Shown here one piece after another: positions 60,970 to 64,000 of a DNA stretch of 64,000 nt. Every line of letters starts with the position of its first letter. Positions within the stretch are counted from its first letter, which is position 1. The translations under genes and the position numbers were made by a program. Source of the stretch: Fasciolopsis buskii (Eukaryota > Platyhelminthes > Trematoda > Plagiorchiida > Fasciolidae); the NCBI GenBank assembly GCA_008360955.1, contig LUCM01011805.1, forward strand, positions 140,960-204,959, given 5' to 3'. The notes beneath the pieces were generated by a model. The model did no database searches. It had not been told where the DNA came from and saw only the letters and a program-made list of their open reading frames with translations.

Positions 60970-61020
60970 TACAATAAGGCACACGTTTCGAACACATTTG
61001 CAACACCCGCTATTTACATT

Positions 61021-64000
61021 CTGTTGTTATTGAAAGAGATAAACAAACCGAAAAGTCCTCACGTACATGAAGTTCAACTCCGTGCTTTGGAGCCTGCATG
61101 CGACATGCTTTAGTCGTTGCTAGTTTCACATCAATAATTCTCTTGACTCTTCTCGCATGTTCCACTCATCTTTCATCCCGGTACTTAATTGATTAGATAA
61201 CTGGTTTAATTGATACAGAACACGACACCTTGTGAACCTCTAATGTTGACAAAAATCTCATTTTGAGGACGCATTATGCTTGAGTGGAGGTGACACTAAA
61301 ATGAATTCCGTCATTTGATTAATTTTAGATGCATAGATTAATCTAGATGTGCAAGGCTTGCTTCCTCGGCCAAACGAATTTATTCAAAGGCGATATGATG
61401 GTTGGTCGCTAGCTGGTGATAGAAAAGTACTGAAGGCTCGGATGGTGCTGGCCTATCTAGTGATGCCAGTGAACCCGTGACGTGTCACATCTCCTGAGAG
61501 AGAGGGAACGTAATGTCAATAAGCCCCTACAAACCACCAAACAATTAAAGATTTTCAGCTCCTTCCCCTAACTGTCCGTATGAGAGATCCATGGCCACGG
61601 TTTGGCTTGATGTGCGATGTATGATGGCCATTCAAGTGAATTAATCAGCCAACGAAGGAACTGCTTATGACTGTTTTGAGTTCCACTCTCGAAACATTGG
61701 GGCAAATGAATACACAAACAAAGGCAATTGCGGAAACTGCAAGGGCTATTGCTGTTAACTGTTCCGATCGATCTGGGTGGGGGTGTCCTTTTTGGAATGG
61801 GCGAGACCGTAGTTTTGCGAATAATGGGGCTTCACGATTCTGGTGTTCAGAAAAGCCACTACAGTTTCTTCCCACCCTGTTTCCGGAGGGGAAACATGAT
61901 TATCCAGTTCGTTTCAGCCTATTTCAACGCTCAGCCGACGGGAGTTTAGTCCCTACAATCCTAAGGCTAGCCAAAGCTTTTAACACCGAATTTCTTCTTT
62001 TAATTTCGAGGTGCTGAGAATCAACGGAAGTCTTGTGTGCGCAAGTGTAGGTTTACATTTTCATAATTAGTATGCTCATTTTTCAGGTCAGCAGGTGGAA
62101 GCTGGTCATGTGAATTTGTCCACATCACAGTTCACTGCAACCTCGGCGGTCGTTTCCTTGGAGAATCTTGCTAACTGTGATTGATTTAGCTTTCAGATGA
62201 TGTAACTTGTGGCCTCAGCACTTGTCAGGCTGGATGGTTCTATGAATTTTGTACCAGATGGGCTCAAAAATTCTGAATGTCACGCTTAAATAGCCGAGAT
62301 TTTGTCTGAGTCTGGAGGGAAAAAGTCAATACCTTAGAACTCCTGGGTAGCTGGGATGTTGTCGATCGTTTCTAAGCTTATAATTGGCGGATCACATTCG
62401 TTTATCTGGTGGGCCACCCACAGTTAAACACAGTACCTTGGACGTTGTTTAACGGGGGAAGCAAACAAAGATACAAACGTGGCGAACAGTTCAGCTAGTG
62501 TGCAATACGAAGACCAATTAAAGATCTCCCGGGTAGACTTTTGCCAGAATCAGAGCTGAGTTGCCCGGGAGATGGTGGATGCCTAAATCGAATCAGCAGT
62601 AGCGAGATCATCATTGATGCTCGGGGGTGCAATTTTACCGTTCTGTTATGCTACGAGAATGAAAATAAACGTCTATTACCCTGGTGCTGATACCTCGATT
62701 TTTGCTAGTTAACTAGTAACTTTATTTCAGAACTCCCCTACCGAAATAATTCGTTTAGAATCCTCACCTGAGCCTCATATTTATTTATGGTGAAGGATTT
62801 GCGACCAGTTTGTGAAATCCACCTTCCTCAGACTAGACCTCAAGGAGTCGATGTTTTAATTTTCTGGACAACCTTAAGCCAAGCATCGGTCGTCCAGCGT
62901 CACTGTGATTTGCACGTCAATCAAGCACGTCGCACCCAGTATTTCATTAAAAGCAGTATTTATATACAAAATATAAACATATGGAATGGAATGCATCTCA
63001 AAGATTCCAAGAAACACGCTTCCTTGCGTGATCAAACGTTTCCGTGTTATGACACAAGACTTCGAAGGATGTAACAAGAAAACGGATCAGGTAAAATAAT
63101 AATAATACAAATGATTTCGATTTGCGAGAGGCATGCGCAAGGCAACATCAAACTTTTGCAATGATAATGCACAAGAAATGCAGATGACATAAGTCAAATT
63201 ACTAAGGAGATGGTGCAGTCTTGAGTTAGTGGAGAAGCACACTGGAAAATGAAGTGAGATGCTGCAAAGCAACGGGGAAAGTAAAAGTATGTCAGCGATA
63301 ATCCAAATTTAGAAAACTGATTATTGAAGCAGCGGATCACGAGTCATTTCATGTTTAAGTGCACCAAATATGTGCATTGCTGGCGCGAAACATGGCCGGA
63401 GCTCGACGGCGGATTTTGAGATACGACCGAAGTATACAAACGTGCAGAACGTTACGTAATGGGAGGAACCGATGAGCTGAGTTGACATTCAATGTTAAAA
63501 CGGTAATTGGATGGAAGTGGTGAAATCCGGGCGGAAGGTCAGGCAAATTGGATAAGACACGTATTTGACAGCAATAAACGGCCAAAGAAATGCTGAGGGC
63601 GGAGGATGACTGTGCGGATTATCTCAAACCATCTGGAGGATAACTTATGAAGCTTCGGATAAGGAACTCCCAAGGATACTGATTGTGTTTACATGCGGAT
63701 TGCGGTAAGCTGTACCGGGAGGCGTGTCAGATAGAAGAAATTCTGTGTAGGAGCACTCCTCAAATACAATGGACAATATTGTCTCCATGCTGTCATTTTG
63801 TTGTCGTAGCTTCGACCTTGATCAACAGTGCGGTTGGGGAATATGAGGTGCGCAGGTCGTTCCGAAGGCATTAGTAATTGCAGATTTATCCAATTGTAAA
63901 GGCCCGATTTGAGTTATTCAATGCGATAATCGGCGTAGTTTCGGTTTACCGAGCCAGAACTCCAGCGCCAATTGAAGCCAATAGGTTTCTAACATGAATG
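61021..64000. other. Presumed upstream region, nothing recognised
   Basis: Open frames at 61.67-62.02 kb and 62.79-63.07 kb on the plus strand, and shorter ones near 63.4-63.9 kb, show no family I know. No core promoter motif could be supported. Confidence 0.4.

Larger units (their letters stand above)
1..61020 (-). other. PIK3C2: Class II PI3-kinase gene locus (5' end right, 3' part cut by window edge)
   Basis: This is the inferred extent of one minus-strand gene. Class II PI3-kinases are membrane-associated lipid kinases that make PI3P and PI(3,4)P2 in endocytic and signalling compartments. Their known domain order is N-terminal clathrin-binding region, Ras-binding domain, C2, helical, kinase, PX, C2. 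Exons recognised here follow that order from 61 kb down to 0.15 kb: clathrin-box-like N-terminus, RBD-like segment, helical linker ending in LTGLFG, C2 strands, helical start. Phases at successive junctions from 28.0 kb down to 0.15 kb are mutually compatible. The kinase domain is not in the window, so the class assignment rests on the N-terminal half only. It fits class II better than class I because of the LTGLFG linker and the clathrin-box N-terminus. Splice sites were chosen by eye; several are weak. Confidence 0.75.

Overview
The window looks like eukaryotic, most likely flatworm (digenean fluke) genomic DNA. Exons are short and widely scattered on the minus strand, introns are kilobases long, and the introns carry decayed CR1-type and RTE-type LINEs and tRNA-derived SINEs. 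There is no prokaryotic-style gene packing. The organism is inferred from gene architecture and repeat style; no search was run. A 609-base assembly gap (N) lies at 32852-33460.

One host gene accounts for nearly all recognisable coding sequence: a class II phosphatidylinositol 3-kinase (PIK3C2-like) on the minus strand, reading right to left. Its N-terminal exon, with a clathrin-box-like LISFD and a proline-rich stretch, is at about 61.0-60.5 kb. Probable linker exons are at 53.8, 51.4-50.8 and 50.75-50.57 kb. Exons around the Ras-binding domain are at 36.6 and 30.8 kb, the helical linker is at 28.0, 26.4, 24.3 and 13.6 kb, and the PI3K-type C2 domain is at 10.2, 9.5, 8.5, 3.4 and 2.2 kb. The start of the helical (PIK) domain is at 0.7-0.15 kb. 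Reading phases join consistently from 28.0 kb to 0.15 kb, which is the best internal support for the model. The rest of the helical domain, the kinase, PX and C-terminal C2 domains should lie beyond the left edge.

Mobile elements fill the introns. A decayed CR1-like LINE lies at 16.9-19.6 kb and a second copy at 42.9-45.4 kb, both antisense to the host gene. An RTE-like LINE scrap lies at 58.5-59.1 kb. Four copies of one tRNA-derived SINE (1.1, 21.7, 32.5 and 38.5 kb) share a 3' tail, with AATAAA at the same place in three of them. Two further SINE-like families, a roughly 215-bp palindromic element at 47.35-47.56 kb, a GATT-bordered repeat beside the gap and several microsatellites are also present. 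Part of the Ras-binding domain was not found and some N-terminal splice junctions are unresolved. Nothing was recognised to the right of 61.02 kb, which is presumably upstream of the gene.
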